Below, in pieces: positions 1 through 5,975 of a stretch of 8,617 bases of DNA. The stretch lies in the NCBI GenBank assembly GCA_934271725.1, contig CAKQSC010000043.1, forward strand, positions 1 through 8,617, read 5' to 3'. This stretch comes from an uncultured Clostridia bacterium. Its GTDB lineage: Bacteria; Bacillota; Clostridia; Christensenellales; Borkfalkiaceae. The stretch's first letter is position 1. Each line of letters begins with the position of its first letter. The notes beneath the pieces are model-generated. The model did not search any database, was not told the DNA's origin, and saw only the letters and a list, made by a program, of their open reading frames with translations. Both the position numbers and the translations under genes were made by a program.

Positions 1-377
1 ATTCCGCGGAAGAGAAGTTCTTCCGCAAAACCTATCGAAACGCTGTATAAAACGAAGAGCCATATTATGTTGTTTCTTTCGATTTTCGCCGTTCCGTTTG
101 CAAGCGCGCTTATGGGAAAGTTGACTATCGCAACCGCCACGCACGGAAGGAGCCACAAAAGACTCTTCTTTAAGTTTTTTAAGTCGAAACCCAAATTGCG
201 TTTATAATAAAAGCACATAAACAGAATTACAAAAGCGGTTATCGCAAAGTTTGAAATGCTTTTCGTCGCCATAATGTTAACTGTTTCGTCTTTGAACAAG
301 GCTACGGACGGTATTTCAAAAAGGATATTTACCGCAAGCGTTATTATAAACGCCGTTATAACTATAATTTTACGCAT
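1..377 (-). CDS. CPBP-family intramembrane metalloprotease (CAAX/Abi type), N-terminal part
   Basis: The gene is cut by the left edge; the first 125 codons are present, reading leftwards from the ATG at 377-375. The product is a membrane protein with hydrophobic stretches at about residues 4-20, 44-58, 73-92 and 104-118. The last visible residues read GFAEELLFRG (116-125), the first catalytic motif (EExxxR) of CPBP/CAAX intramembrane proteases, with E119, E120 and R124 in place; the later histidine motifs would lie outside the window. Members of this family cleave prenylated or membrane-anchored proteins, or protect against bacteriocins; the substrate here cannot be told. No Shine-Dalgarno sequence precedes the ATG, and a near-consensus promoter predicts transcription starting on this very A, so translation may be leaderless. 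In-frame TTG and GTG codons further upstream lie before the predicted transcript start and were not chosen. The family call is firm; the role is unknown. Confidence 0.85.
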   Translation of the reverse strand, partial: MRKIIVITAFIITLAVNILFEIPSVALFKDETVNIMATKSISNFAITAFVILFMCFYYKRNLGFDLKNLKKSLLWLLPCVAVAIVNFPISALANGTAKIERNNIIWLFVLYSVSIGFAEELLFRG

Positions 378-383
378 ACGAAT

Positions 384-412
384 ATCATACACCAAAAAGA
401 GTTGACAGTCAA
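384..412 (-). promoter_or_regulatory. Promoter of the CPBP protease gene (sigma-A type, minus strand)
   Basis: Read on the minus strand, TTGACT (-35, plus coordinates 407-412) is followed by a 17-bp spacer and TATGAT (-10, 384-389), with one mismatch to consensus in each hexamer. Counting from the -10 element puts +1 at 377, the first base of the protease ATG, which predicts a leaderless transcript. The -35 shares base 407 with the -35 of the opposite promoter. Confidence 0.75.
402..412. repeat. 11-bp perfect inverted repeat forming both -35 elements
   Basis: TTGACAGTCAA is a perfect dyad centred on base 407. Its left half is the core of the plus-strand -35 (402-407) and its right half, read on the minus strand, is the -35 of the protease promoter (407-412). 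It could simply be two back-to-back promoters, or also a small operator; the sequence alone does not separate these. Confidence 0.75.
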
Positions 413-430
413 TATAAAACGTGATAAAAT
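402..430 (+). promoter_or_regulatory. Promoter of the ABC importer operon (sigma-A type)
   Basis: A perfect -35 TTGACA (402-407), a 17-bp spacer and a -10 TAAAAT (425-430, one mismatch to TATAAT) form a strong housekeeping promoter. The predicted start is A437, giving an untranslated leader of about 166 nt before the lipoprotein ATG at 603. The promoter faces away from the protease gene and its -35 abuts the opposite -35. Confidence 0.8.
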
Positions 431-436
431 GTTTAT

Positions 437-602
437 ACTAAATTGAAAGGTTCGCCCCGACAGTGAAGGATAAATACCCGTTTAAACCGCAAAAGGCGTT
501 TCGGCGCAACGTTTGCGATTGCACGGTAACGTTTTTTCGTTGCCCGTTTTGGTTTTCCCACGCTTTCGGCGCGGGATTTTTCGGTATTTAAGGAGAATTT
601 TT
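437..602 (+). promoter_or_regulatory. Structured 5' leader of the ABC operon, candidate attenuator or unrecognised riboswitch
   Basis: The leader between the predicted start (A437) and the first gene has several hairpins. CGCAA/TTGCG (505-517, 3-nt loop) is small. GGTAACG/CGTTGCC (525-544) closes a 6-T loop with one G-U pair and can extend by two pairs to 523-547 with one bulged C. A terminator-like hairpin follows at 556-581. CCCG segments at 477-480 and 543-546 could pair with CGGG at 572-575 and so compete with the terminator stem. I looked for TPP, SAM, cobalamin, purine, guanidine (ykkC types), preQ1, fluoride and T-box signatures by eye and did not recognise any. Regulation by conditional termination is inference; the hairpins are seen. 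Confidence 0.45.
556..581 (+). terminator. Terminator-like hairpin in the ABC operon leader
   Basis: Bases 556-563 pair with 569-576 (7 of 8 pairs, one A-C mismatch at 560/572) around a TTTCG loop, followed directly by TTTTT (577-581). It lies only 21 bases before the lipoprotein ATG and downstream of the operon's own promoter, with no gene between. As a terminator it would switch off the operon unless it is prevented from forming. The mismatch and short T-tract make it moderate rather than strong. Confidence 0.5.
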
Positions 603-1571
603 ATGAAAAAGTTTTTAACGATTGCGATAGTTCTTATACTGTCCGCCCTTTCTCTTGTCGGTTGCGGTAAAAACGATGCCGGCAAGAACGCTTATTCCGT
701 ATACGTACCGGACGGCGCGCCCGCCCTTGCGATAGGCAAACTTATCGCGGAAAACAATCAATTCGATAACGAAGTTACTTACAACGTCGTAACGGCGAAC
801 GCTATCGGCGCGGAAATACTTAAAAACGCGGACGTAGGCATTTTGCCCGTAAACGCTTCGAGTCTTTTGTTTTCGGACGGTTCCAGGTTTAAAATGGTGG
901 GCGTGGTTACGCACGGAAATCTTTATATCGCAAGTAAAGACGAGATAACGGGAATAAGCGACCTTGCGGGCAAAACGGTTGCGGTTGCCGGTAAAGGCAA
1001 TTTTATGGATTTGACTTTAAGGCTCGTTTTAAAAAACAACGATATCGCCGTAGATACGGACGGGGGCGTTAAAATAGAGTATTACGACGGGGCTCCGTCC
1101 ATAATACCCGCAATGGTTCAGGGCAAAGTTTCGGTTGCTCTTCTTCCCGAACCCGCCGTTTCCAACGCAAAAGCAAACGCAAAAACGGGAATAACGTCCG
1201 TACTCGATTTGCAGGCGATTTACGGCGGAGGCTATCCGCAGGCGGTGCTCGTTATGAACGAAAAGGCGTTGAGCGACAAAACGTTCGTAAACGCGTTCAT
1301 ACAGGCTTTGAAAGACAACGAAACGTATCTTAACGACTACGACAATATTTGCAAAGCGGTTGACGCCATAAACGCGAATATGACAAGCAAGGGGCTTACG
1401 GCAAGCCTCGATAAAACTAAAATGACGGTACAGGTAGTTAAAAACACGAACGTAAGATTTGCTTACGCTTCGGAAGAAAAGGACGCCGTAAACGCATATA
1501 TACAAGGACTTAAAAGCGTAGACGCGGAGTCCGTCAAAGATTTGAGCGACGAGTTTTTCTATATCGGGTAA
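603..1571 (+). CDS. ABC transporter substrate-binding lipoprotein, NitT/TauT-like
   Basis: A 322-residue extracellular solute-binding lipoprotein. The N-terminus has a short basic start (MKK), a hydrophobic core and a lipobox ending LVGC, so C21 is the expected lipidation site and the protein is tethered outside the membrane. The rest fits a two-lobed type II periplasmic-binding fold of the NitT/TauT/NMT1-like group: an early DGAPALA segment, a hinge region with ISDLAGKTVAV, and a LLPEPAV segment typical of this group. The start at 603 is set by AAGGAG at 590-595 (7-base spacing) and by the signal peptide; a longer reading from a TTG at 513 would bury the signal and cross the leader hairpins. 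The permease gene follows after 11 bases. Relatives bind nitrate, sulfonates, pyrimidine precursors or riboflavin-like compounds; the ligand here cannot be assigned. Confidence 0.88.
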   Translation: MKKFLTIAIVLILSALSLVGCGKNDAGKNAYSVYVPDGAPALAIGKLIAENNQFDNEVTYNVVTANAIGAEILKNADVGILPVNASSLLFSDGSRFKMVGVVTHGNLYIASKDEITGISDLAGKTVAVAGKGNFMDLTLRLVLKNNDIAVDTDGGVKIEYYDGAPSIIPAMVQGKVSVALLPEPAVSNAKANAKTGITSVLDLQAIYGGGYPQAVLVMNEKALSDKTFVNAFIQALKDNETYLNDYDNICKAVDAINANMTSKGLTASLDKTKMTVQVVKNTNVRFAYASEEKDAVNAYIQGLKSVDAESVKDLSDEFFYIG

Positions 1572-1582
1572 AAGTCGGGAAT

Positions 1583-2353
1583 ATGAAAAAGAAGATAAGC
1601 GCGAACGCGATTTACAACTTAATATTTCCCGTTGCGGTTATTTGTATTATTCTCATCGTGTGGCTTATCGCCGAAAGAACGGTAAACGAAGAAATAATAG
1701 TTCCGAGCATTAAGACGACTTTTAAAGAGATGTTGGGGCTTTTCGGCAAAAAAAGTTTTTACGAAAGTTTCGGCTACACGCTTTTGCGCGTTCTTGCCTC
1801 TTTTTTCATATCGTTCGTTCTCGCTCTGGGACTTGCCGTTTTATCTTACAGATTTACCGTCGCCGACGGTCTGATAAGACCGCTCGTCGCGGTCGTAAGG
1901 GCGGTTCCTACGGTTGCGGTGATACTTTGGTTCGTATTGTGGCTGAATTCTTCTCTTTCGGCAATGCTTGTCGCGGTACTCGTTATATTTCCGAGTTTAT
2001 ACGGCGGAATAGCGAGCGCGCTGGGCGAAATAGACAAAGACGTTATCGAAATGCTGACCGTTTATAAAGTCAAAAAAAGCAAAATCTTTTTTAAGTTTAT
2101 TCTGCCCGTGATATTGCCTTCTTTGTTGCTTTCCGCGGGGAACGCTCTTTCGCTTAATCTTAAACTTATGGCTTCGGCGGAAGTTTTGAGTTCAACCGCG
2201 AAATCTCTCGGCGAAATGCTTAACGCAAGCAAAATATATTACAATTCGGCAAGGCTTATGGCTCTTACCGTGATAACCGTAGTAGTGGCGATTATTATGG
2301 AAATTATTTGCCGTGTTATTTCAAAAGCGGTGTCGCGGAGGTGGAAAAAATGA
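1583..2353 (+). CDS. ABC transporter permease, BPD_transp_1 family (NitT/TauT-like)
   Basis: A 256-residue inner-membrane permease, about the usual length for the family, with about six hydrophobic segments (roughly 12-30, 67-89, 103-121, 123-145, 173-190, 222-245). The coupling (EAA) loop that docks on the ATPase lies at about 156-179 and ends ILPVILP. The glycine normally found in EAAxxxG is a lysine (K162), and the first three residues are EML rather than EAA, so the motif is degenerate, though its position and the LP end are right. The start ATG at 1583 lies 11 bases after the lipoprotein stop with only a weak ribosome binding site (GGGA), suggesting coupled translation. It overlaps the ATPase gene by four bases (ATGA). 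It would form a homodimer translocating the ligand delivered by the lipoprotein. Confidence 0.88.
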   Translation: MKKKISANAIYNLIFPVAVICIILIVWLIAERTVNEEIIVPSIKTTFKEMLGLFGKKSFYESFGYTLLRVLASFFISFVLALGLAVLSYRFTVADGLIRPLVAVVRAVPTVAVILWFVLWLNSSLSAMLVAVLVIFPSLYGGIASALGEIDKDVIEMLTVYKVKKSKIFFKFILPVILPSLLLSAGNALSLNLKLMASAEVLSSTAKSLGEMLNASKIYYNSARLMALTVITVVVAIIMEIICRVISKAVSRRWKK

Positions 2354-3000
2354 AAATATCCGACCTTAAAAAGTATTACGGCGACAAAAAGATATACGAC
2401 GGCTTCAACCTCGAAATAAAGGACGGTGAAGTCGTCGCGCTGTTAGGAAGAAGCGGTTCGGGCAAAACCACGCTTTTAAACGTTCTTGCGGGGCTTACCG
2501 ATTACGAGGGTAACGTGGAAGGGGTAGACGGCGTGTCTTTCGTTTTTCAAAGCGACAGGCTCGTGCCTAATCTTACGGTAGAAGAGAATATTAAACTCGT
2601 TTCGCCTGACGCCGATATACCTTATCTTCTCGCTATGTCGGGGCTTGAAAACGCGGGCGGATTATACCCGAAAGAACTTTCCGGCGGTATGGCGAGAAGA
2701 GTCGCTCTTCTTCGCGCGTTCTCGTTTAAAAGCAATCTTATGCTTCTTGACGAGCCTTTCCGCAATCTCGACCTTGCTTTGAAACTCTCTATGGGTAAAA
2801 CGTTTAAAGACCTTTGGGAGAAAGACGGCAGAACGTGCATACTCGTAACTCACGACGTGGAAGAAGCGTTGTCGCTTGCAAAGAGAGTGATTATAATAGA
2901 ACAAGGCGAAACGGTTTACGATAAATACGTTGCCGACAAGCAAAAGACGTATAGCGAAATTAAAGAGGTAATGCTTGCCGAAACTATTGCAAAAGATTAA
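2350..3000 (+). CDS. ABC transporter ATP-binding protein, NitT/TauT-like
   Basis: A 216-residue ABC ATPase with every expected motif: Walker A GRSGSGKT (33-40), Q-loop glutamine Q67 followed by a LVPNLTVEENI segment typical of the NitT/TauT group, signature LSGGM (110-114), Walker B LMLLDE (130-135) with catalytic E135, D-loop NLD (139-141) and switch H168. It is rather short; the C-terminal part after the switch is brief and no regulatory domain is visible. The start at 2350 is chosen because GGAGG at 2337-2341 lies 8 bases upstream and the ATG overlaps the permease stop as ATGA; a longer reading from 2308 would run through the permease gene. It powers import with the two upstream proteins. 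The galT promoter lies in its last codons. Confidence 0.92.
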   Translation: MKISDLKKYYGDKKIYDGFNLEIKDGEVVALLGRSGSGKTTLLNVLAGLTDYEGNVEGVDGVSFVFQSDRLVPNLTVEENIKLVSPDADIPYLLAMSGLENAGGLYPKELSGGMARRVALLRAFSFKSNLMLLDEPFRNLDLALKLSMGKTFKDLWEKDGRTCILVTHDVEEALSLAKRVIIIEQGETVYDKYVADKQKTYSEIKEVMLAETIAKD

Positions 3001-3015
3001 AAAGGGTGATATAAT
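2987..3015 (+). promoter_or_regulatory. Promoter of galT-galE, extended -10 type
   Basis: TTGCAA (2987-2992, two mismatches to the -35 consensus), a 17-bp spacer and a perfect TATAAT (3010-3015) preceded by TGA (3007-3009), an extended -10. The -35 lies in the final codons of the ABC ATPase gene. The predicted start is at 3021-3023, inside the left arm of the terminator hairpin that follows, so transcripts from this promoter lack the outer part of that stem. Confidence 0.7.
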
Positions 3016-3016
3016 A

Positions 3017-3052
3017 ACGGGCGAGGACGAAAATCTTCGCCCGTATCTTTTT
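3017..3052 (+). terminator. Intrinsic terminator of the ABC importer operon
   Basis: An 11-pair stem (3017-3027 with 3034-3044, one G-U pair) closes a CGAAAA loop and is followed by ATCTTTTT (3045-3052). It begins 17 bases after the ATPase stop. It overlaps the start region of the galT promoter, so it should stop read-through from the importer operon better than it stops transcripts starting at 3021-3023. Confidence 0.75.
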
Positions 3053-3069
3053 ATGGAGAATGAAGCGAA

Positions 3070-4524
3070 ATGAAAAACGTTTGCGACGCCGTTGAAAAAC
3101 TTATAAGTTACGCGGGGAGAAATCTCGGGCTTGCGAAGAAAGACGAGGACTACGTAAGAAATAATATTTTTGCGCTTTTAAACCTCGAATCGTTTGGCGT
3201 TGCGAAAAAAGAATACGAAGAGGACGATTTGAACGCCGTAACCGCCGAACTTGCCGAGTCTGTCGTCGAAAACGGTTTGGCGAAAGAGGAAGAGATTCCG
3301 ACGCTTATAGACAGGATTATAGGCTTAACGGAAAAATCGCCGTCCGAGTTGCAGAAAGAGTTTTACGAAACGGAAAAGAAATACGGCTCGAAGAGGGCTA
3401 CGGAAGAGTTTTACGACTATTGCGTAAAAACGGATTACGTAAAAAAGAAAAAACTCGACGAAAACCCGAGATTTTCCGTCGGAGATTTGATTATAACCAT
3501 AAACAAAGCCAAACCGGAGTTTAAAGATCCAAAAAAAGCGGTGAGCGGAAATGCCGTTAAAGGCGGTTACCCGAAGTGTACGATTTGCCACGAAAACGAG
3601 GGCTTCGCGGGCAGGCAAAAATGTACTTTGAGAACGATAGACTTAACGCTTGACGGGCAGAAATGGTTCTGGCAATTTTCGCCCTACGGGTATTTTTATC
3701 AGCACGGTATAGCCGTTAATTACGAGCATATACCCATGCACGTTGATAAACGCGCGTTTTACAGACTTATGGACTTCGCGGACAGATTTCCGCATTATTT
3801 TATAGGTTGCAACGCCTCTTTGCCGAGAATAGGCGGAAGCGTTCTCGCGCACGACCACTATCAGGGTGGCGGTGAGGTTCTTCCTCTGCACAAAGCGGGG
3901 GCGTATAAAACTTTCGTAGCGGACGGGGCGGTAATAGAAATCGTCGACTGGTACGGCACGGTAGTAAGAGTAGTGTCCGAAAACAGAGATATAACGGCGG
4001 ACGTATGCGATAAAATAAGAATCGCGTGGGAGAATTATTCCAACCCCGAAATCGGGCTTATAAACGTCGACGAAGAGGGCGTTCATCACGCCGTTTCGCC
4101 TACCGTAGTAAAGACGGCAAGGGGGTATGAAACGAGCCTTATACTTCGCTCGAATATCACAAGCGACGAATATCCCGACGGGGTGTTTCACGCCCACCCG
4201 GAGTTTCACGTAATAAAAAAAGAAAGCATAGGGCTTATCGAGGCGCAGGGGTTGTTTATATTGCCCGGAAGACTTGAAAAACAACTGCGGGAAGTAAAGG
4301 AATATATCCTTAAAGGAGAACCTCTGCCCGAGGATTTGAAAGAGTTTAAAACGGTTTACGACGAAACGGTAAACTCGGTCTACGGCGCGTTAAACGGCGT
4401 AAACGTCGACGAAGCGATGAAAAAAGAACTCGCTTCCGTCTGCGCGAGAATACTCGACAATACGGCGGTGTTCAAGGATAAAGAACAAACGGTCGCGTTT
4501 TTGAAAGACGCGGGAATAATATAA
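3070..4524 (+). CDS. galT: UDP-glucose--hexose-1-phosphate uridylyltransferase, class 2 (Firmicutes type)
   Basis: A 484-residue enzyme that exchanges galactose-1-phosphate and UDP-glucose to give UDP-galactose and glucose-1-phosphate in the Leloir pathway; cytoplasmic. The length fits the Firmicutes class 2 GalT family, not the roughly 350-residue E. coli class. The segment CTICHENEGFAGR (170-182) is characteristic of class 2, and the histidine-triad-like catalytic motif HDHYQ (261-265) supplies the uridylylated histidine (H263 by family knowledge), followed by GGG. The start at 3070 follows GGAG at 3055-3058 with a rather long 11-base spacing. A short reading frame from ATG 3053 ends overlapping this start but has no ribosome binding site of its own. 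galE follows after 18 bases. No galK is visible, so the substrate must be phosphorylated by a product encoded elsewhere. Confidence 0.93.
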   Translation: MKNVCDAVEKLISYAGRNLGLAKKDEDYVRNNIFALLNLESFGVAKKEYEEDDLNAVTAELAESVVENGLAKEEEIPTLIDRIIGLTEKSPSELQKEFYETEKKYGSKRATEEFYDYCVKTDYVKKKKLDENPRFSVGDLIITINKAKPEFKDPKKAVSGNAVKGGYPKCTICHENEGFAGRQKCTLRTIDLTLDGQKWFWQFSPYGYFYQHGIAVNYEHIPMHVDKRAFYRLMDFADRFPHYFIGCNASLPRIGGSVLAHDHYQGGGEVLPLHKAGAYKTFVADGAVIEIVDWYGTVVRVVSENRDITADVCDKIRIAWENYSNPEIGLINVDEEGVHHAVSPTVVKTARGYETSLILRSNITSDEYPDGVFHAHPEFHVIKKESIGLIEAQGLFILPGRLEKQLREVKEYILKGEPLPEDLKEFKTVYDETVNSVYGALNGVNVDEAMKKELASVCARILDNTAVFKDKEQTVAFLKDAGII

Positions 4525-4542
4525 GAGATAAGGAGACGAAAT

Positions 4543-5556
4543 ATGAGATTTCTTGTTACGGGCGGTGCGGGGTACATAGGCTCGCATACGGTGGTCGAAC
4601 TTATAGAAAGCGGACACGAGGCGGTGGTTATAGACAACTTTTCCAACTCGTCGAAAGAAAGCATACGCCGTGTGGAAAAAATCACGGGTAAAAAGGTTAC
4701 GCTCTACGAGGGAGACGTTCGGGACGCAAAACTTCTCGATAAGATTTTTGCGGAAAACAAAATAGACGGCACGTTGCATTTTGCGGGACTTAAAGCGGTG
4801 GGCGAATCCTGCTTAAAGCCGATAGAATATTACGACAACAATATCGGAGGAACGCTTTCGCTCGTTACGGCGATGAAAAAGGCAAACGTCAAGAAAATTA
4901 TTTTTTCTTCTTCCGCAACCGTTTACGGAACGCCCGAAACGCTTCCTTTGACGGAAGAATGTAAAACGGGCGGAACTACCAACCCTTACGGCACGAGCAA
5001 ATATTTTCAGGAGATAATTCTTCAAGACCTGTATAAATCGGACAACGAGTGGACGGTTGTTTTACTGCGTTATTTCAACCCCGTGGGCGCGCACGAGAGC
5101 GGGCTTATAGGGGAAGATCCAAAAGGCATACCCAACAATCTGACGCCTTATATAGCGAAAGTCGCCGTCGGGGAACTTAAAGAAATACACGTTTTCGGCA
5201 ACGATTATCCTACCGTCGACGGAACGGGCGTGAGAGATTACATTCACGTAACCGACTTGGCGAAAGGACACGTTTCGGCTGTCGAAAAAATAAACGGGAA
5301 AGGCGTTTACACGTACAATCTCGGCACGGGCAAGGGGTACAGCGTTTTGCAAATGATAAAAGCGTTTGAAAAAGCGACGGGAAAAACTTTGCCTTACGTT
5401 ATCGACGGCAGAAGAGCGGGCGATATCGCGGAGTGTTATGCGGACGCGAGCAAAGCAAAAAGAGAACTCGGCTGGACGGCGAAACTCGGCATAGACGATA
5501 TGGCGGAAAGTTTGTGGAAATGGCAGACGATGAACCCGAAAGGGTATCGCGATTAA
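4543..5556 (+). CDS. galE: UDP-glucose 4-epimerase
   Basis: A 337-residue extended short-chain dehydrogenase/reductase that interconverts UDP-galactose and UDP-glucose using bound NAD. The Rossmann motif GGAGYIGSH is at residues 7-15, the SSSATVYG segment starts at 122 (catalytic S124), and the YxxxK pair is Y149/K153, at the same numbering as E. coli GalE as I recall it. The RYFNPVGAH segment and a C-terminal GDIAECYAD segment are also typical. The start ATG has AAGGAG at 4530-4535 with 7-base spacing, and the gene lies 18 bases after galT, so they form an operon. Besides galactose use, it can supply UDP-galactose for envelope polysaccharides. No terminator is seen after its stop, so some read-through into spoIIID is possible. 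Confidence 0.95.
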   Translation: MRFLVTGGAGYIGSHTVVELIESGHEAVVIDNFSNSSKESIRRVEKITGKKVTLYEGDVRDAKLLDKIFAENKIDGTLHFAGLKAVGESCLKPIEYYDNNIGGTLSLVTAMKKANVKKIIFSSSATVYGTPETLPLTEECKTGGTTNPYGTSKYFQEIILQDLYKSDNEWTVVLLRYFNPVGAHESGLIGEDPKGIPNNLTPYIAKVAVGELKEIHVFGNDYPTVDGTGVRDYIHVTDLAKGHVSAVEKINGKGVYTYNLGTGKGYSVLQMIKAFEKATGKTLPYVIDGRRAGDIAECYADASKAKRELGWTAKLGIDDMAESLWKWQTMNPKGYRD

Positions 5557-5564
5557 CCCGAAAT

Positions 5565-5594
5565 GTAATATTTTGTCGAAAAATGGCATAAATT
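5565..5594 (+). promoter_or_regulatory. Sigma-E-like sporulation promoter of spoIIID
   Basis: GTAATATT (5565-5572), a 14-bp spacer and CATAAATT (5587-5594) match the sigma-E pattern described in Bacillus subtilis (a -35 like kmATATT, 14-15 bp, a -10 like CATACAMT). The same -10 also reads CATAnnnTA, the sigma-K form, but no AC-type -35 sits at the right distance, so sigma-E fits better. In B. subtilis spoIIID is a sigma-E-dependent mother-cell gene. The predicted start is near 5600. Confidence 0.6.
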
Positions 5595-5625
5595 AAACTA
5601 CCCGTACGGGGTGGAGGTTTGATTT

Positions 5626-5880
5626 ATGCGAGAATACATAACCGAACGCGCGCTCGAAGAGGGCGAGTATATAGCGGAAACGGGCTCGACGGTAAGGGCT
5701 ACGGCAAAAAGATTCAATTCATCAAAATCCACGGTACATAAAGACGTTACCGTGATTTTGAAAAAAATCGACGCGGGGCTTTACCGTAAAGTCAAGGAGA
5801 AACTTGAAAAGAACCTTAAAGAAAGACATATACGGGGCGGTAACGCCACAAAGCGTAAATATTCGGCTTTGAAAGACTGA
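5626..5880 (+). CDS. spoIIID: Sporulation transcriptional regulator SpoIIID
   Basis: An 84-residue DNA-binding protein close to Bacillus subtilis SpoIIID (about 93 residues) along nearly its full length. The N-terminus MREYITERALEEGEYI resembles the family start, the helix-turn-helix is at about 22-41 with SKSTVHKDV (33-41) as the recognition part, and the basic C-terminus carries RHIRGGNATKRKY (67-79), which in the family contacts DNA. Known members act in the mother cell during engulfment, repressing part of the sigma-E regulon and activating others, including the gene for sigma-K. The start has GGAGG at 5613-5617 with 8-base spacing. It has its own sigma-E-like promoter upstream and a strong terminator downstream, so it is probably a single-gene unit. 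The identification is firm; it is the best evidence that the host forms spores or descends from spore-formers. Confidence 0.93.
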   Translation: MREYITERALEEGEYIAETGSTVRATAKRFNSSKSTVHKDVTVILKKIDAGLYRKVKEKLEKNLKERHIRGGNATKRKYSALKD

Positions 5881-5884
5881 CGAC

Positions 5885-5923
5885 ACGGCGGAAATATATT
5901 CCGCCGTTTATTTTTGTTTTTTT
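5885..5923 (+). terminator. Strong intrinsic terminator after spoIIID
   Basis: A perfect 9-pair stem (5885-5893 with 5899-5907, GC-rich) closes an ATATA loop and is followed by a long T-rich tract (TTATTTTTGTTTTTTT). It begins 5 bases after the spoIIID stop and separates that unit from the mrnC operon. Confidence 0.9.
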
Positions 5924-5924
5924 A

Positions 5925-5953
5925 TTGCGTTCTTTCGCGTTTTGTGGTAATAT
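5925..5953 (+). promoter_or_regulatory. Promoter of the mrnC-rlmB-sigH-dnaX operon, extended -10 type
   Basis: A weak -35 TTGCGT (5925-5930), a 17-bp spacer and TAATAT (5948-5953) preceded by TGG (5945-5947), an extended -10 that can make up for the poor -35. The predicted start is A5960, 16 bases before the mrnC ATG. It directly follows the spoIIID terminator tract. Confidence 0.55.
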
Positions 5954-5975
5954 ATTAAAATCGGGTGAGTATATA

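Noticed and set aside
451..480. Resemblance of the GGTTCG and GGATAAATACCCG stretches to parts of the ykkC (guanidine-I) riboswitch
   Set aside because: The segments are partial, and the conserved middle block of that class is absent. I could not support the assignment.
463..591. A 42-codon open frame in the ABC leader starting at GTG 463, rich in phenylalanine, resembling an amino-acid leader peptide
   Set aside because: There is no Shine-Dalgarno sequence before the GTG, and the phenylalanine codons come largely from T-runs in the hairpin loops and terminator tract. It does not show consecutive control codons placed as in known leader peptides.
513..602. Upstream extension of the lipoprotein gene from a TTG at 513
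   Set aside because: It would place 30 residues before a clear signal peptide and run through the leader hairpins. The ATG at 603 has a good ribosome binding site.
3053..3073. A six-codon micro-ORF whose TGA overlaps the galT start
   Set aside because: It lacks a ribosome binding site, and its ATG overlaps the galT Shine-Dalgarno region. It is most likely chance.
3643..4284. Long minus-strand open frame opposite galT, with similar ones opposite galE, rlmB and dnaX
   Set aside because: These are shadow frames from the NCG-biased codon use. They have no plausible start signals, domains or low-complexity-free protein character, and the plus-strand genes are well identified.
5925..5975. N-terminal extension of MrnC from a TTG at 5925
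   Set aside because: The extra residues come from the promoter and leader, and the ATG at 5976 has a proper ribosome binding site and gives the usual protein length.
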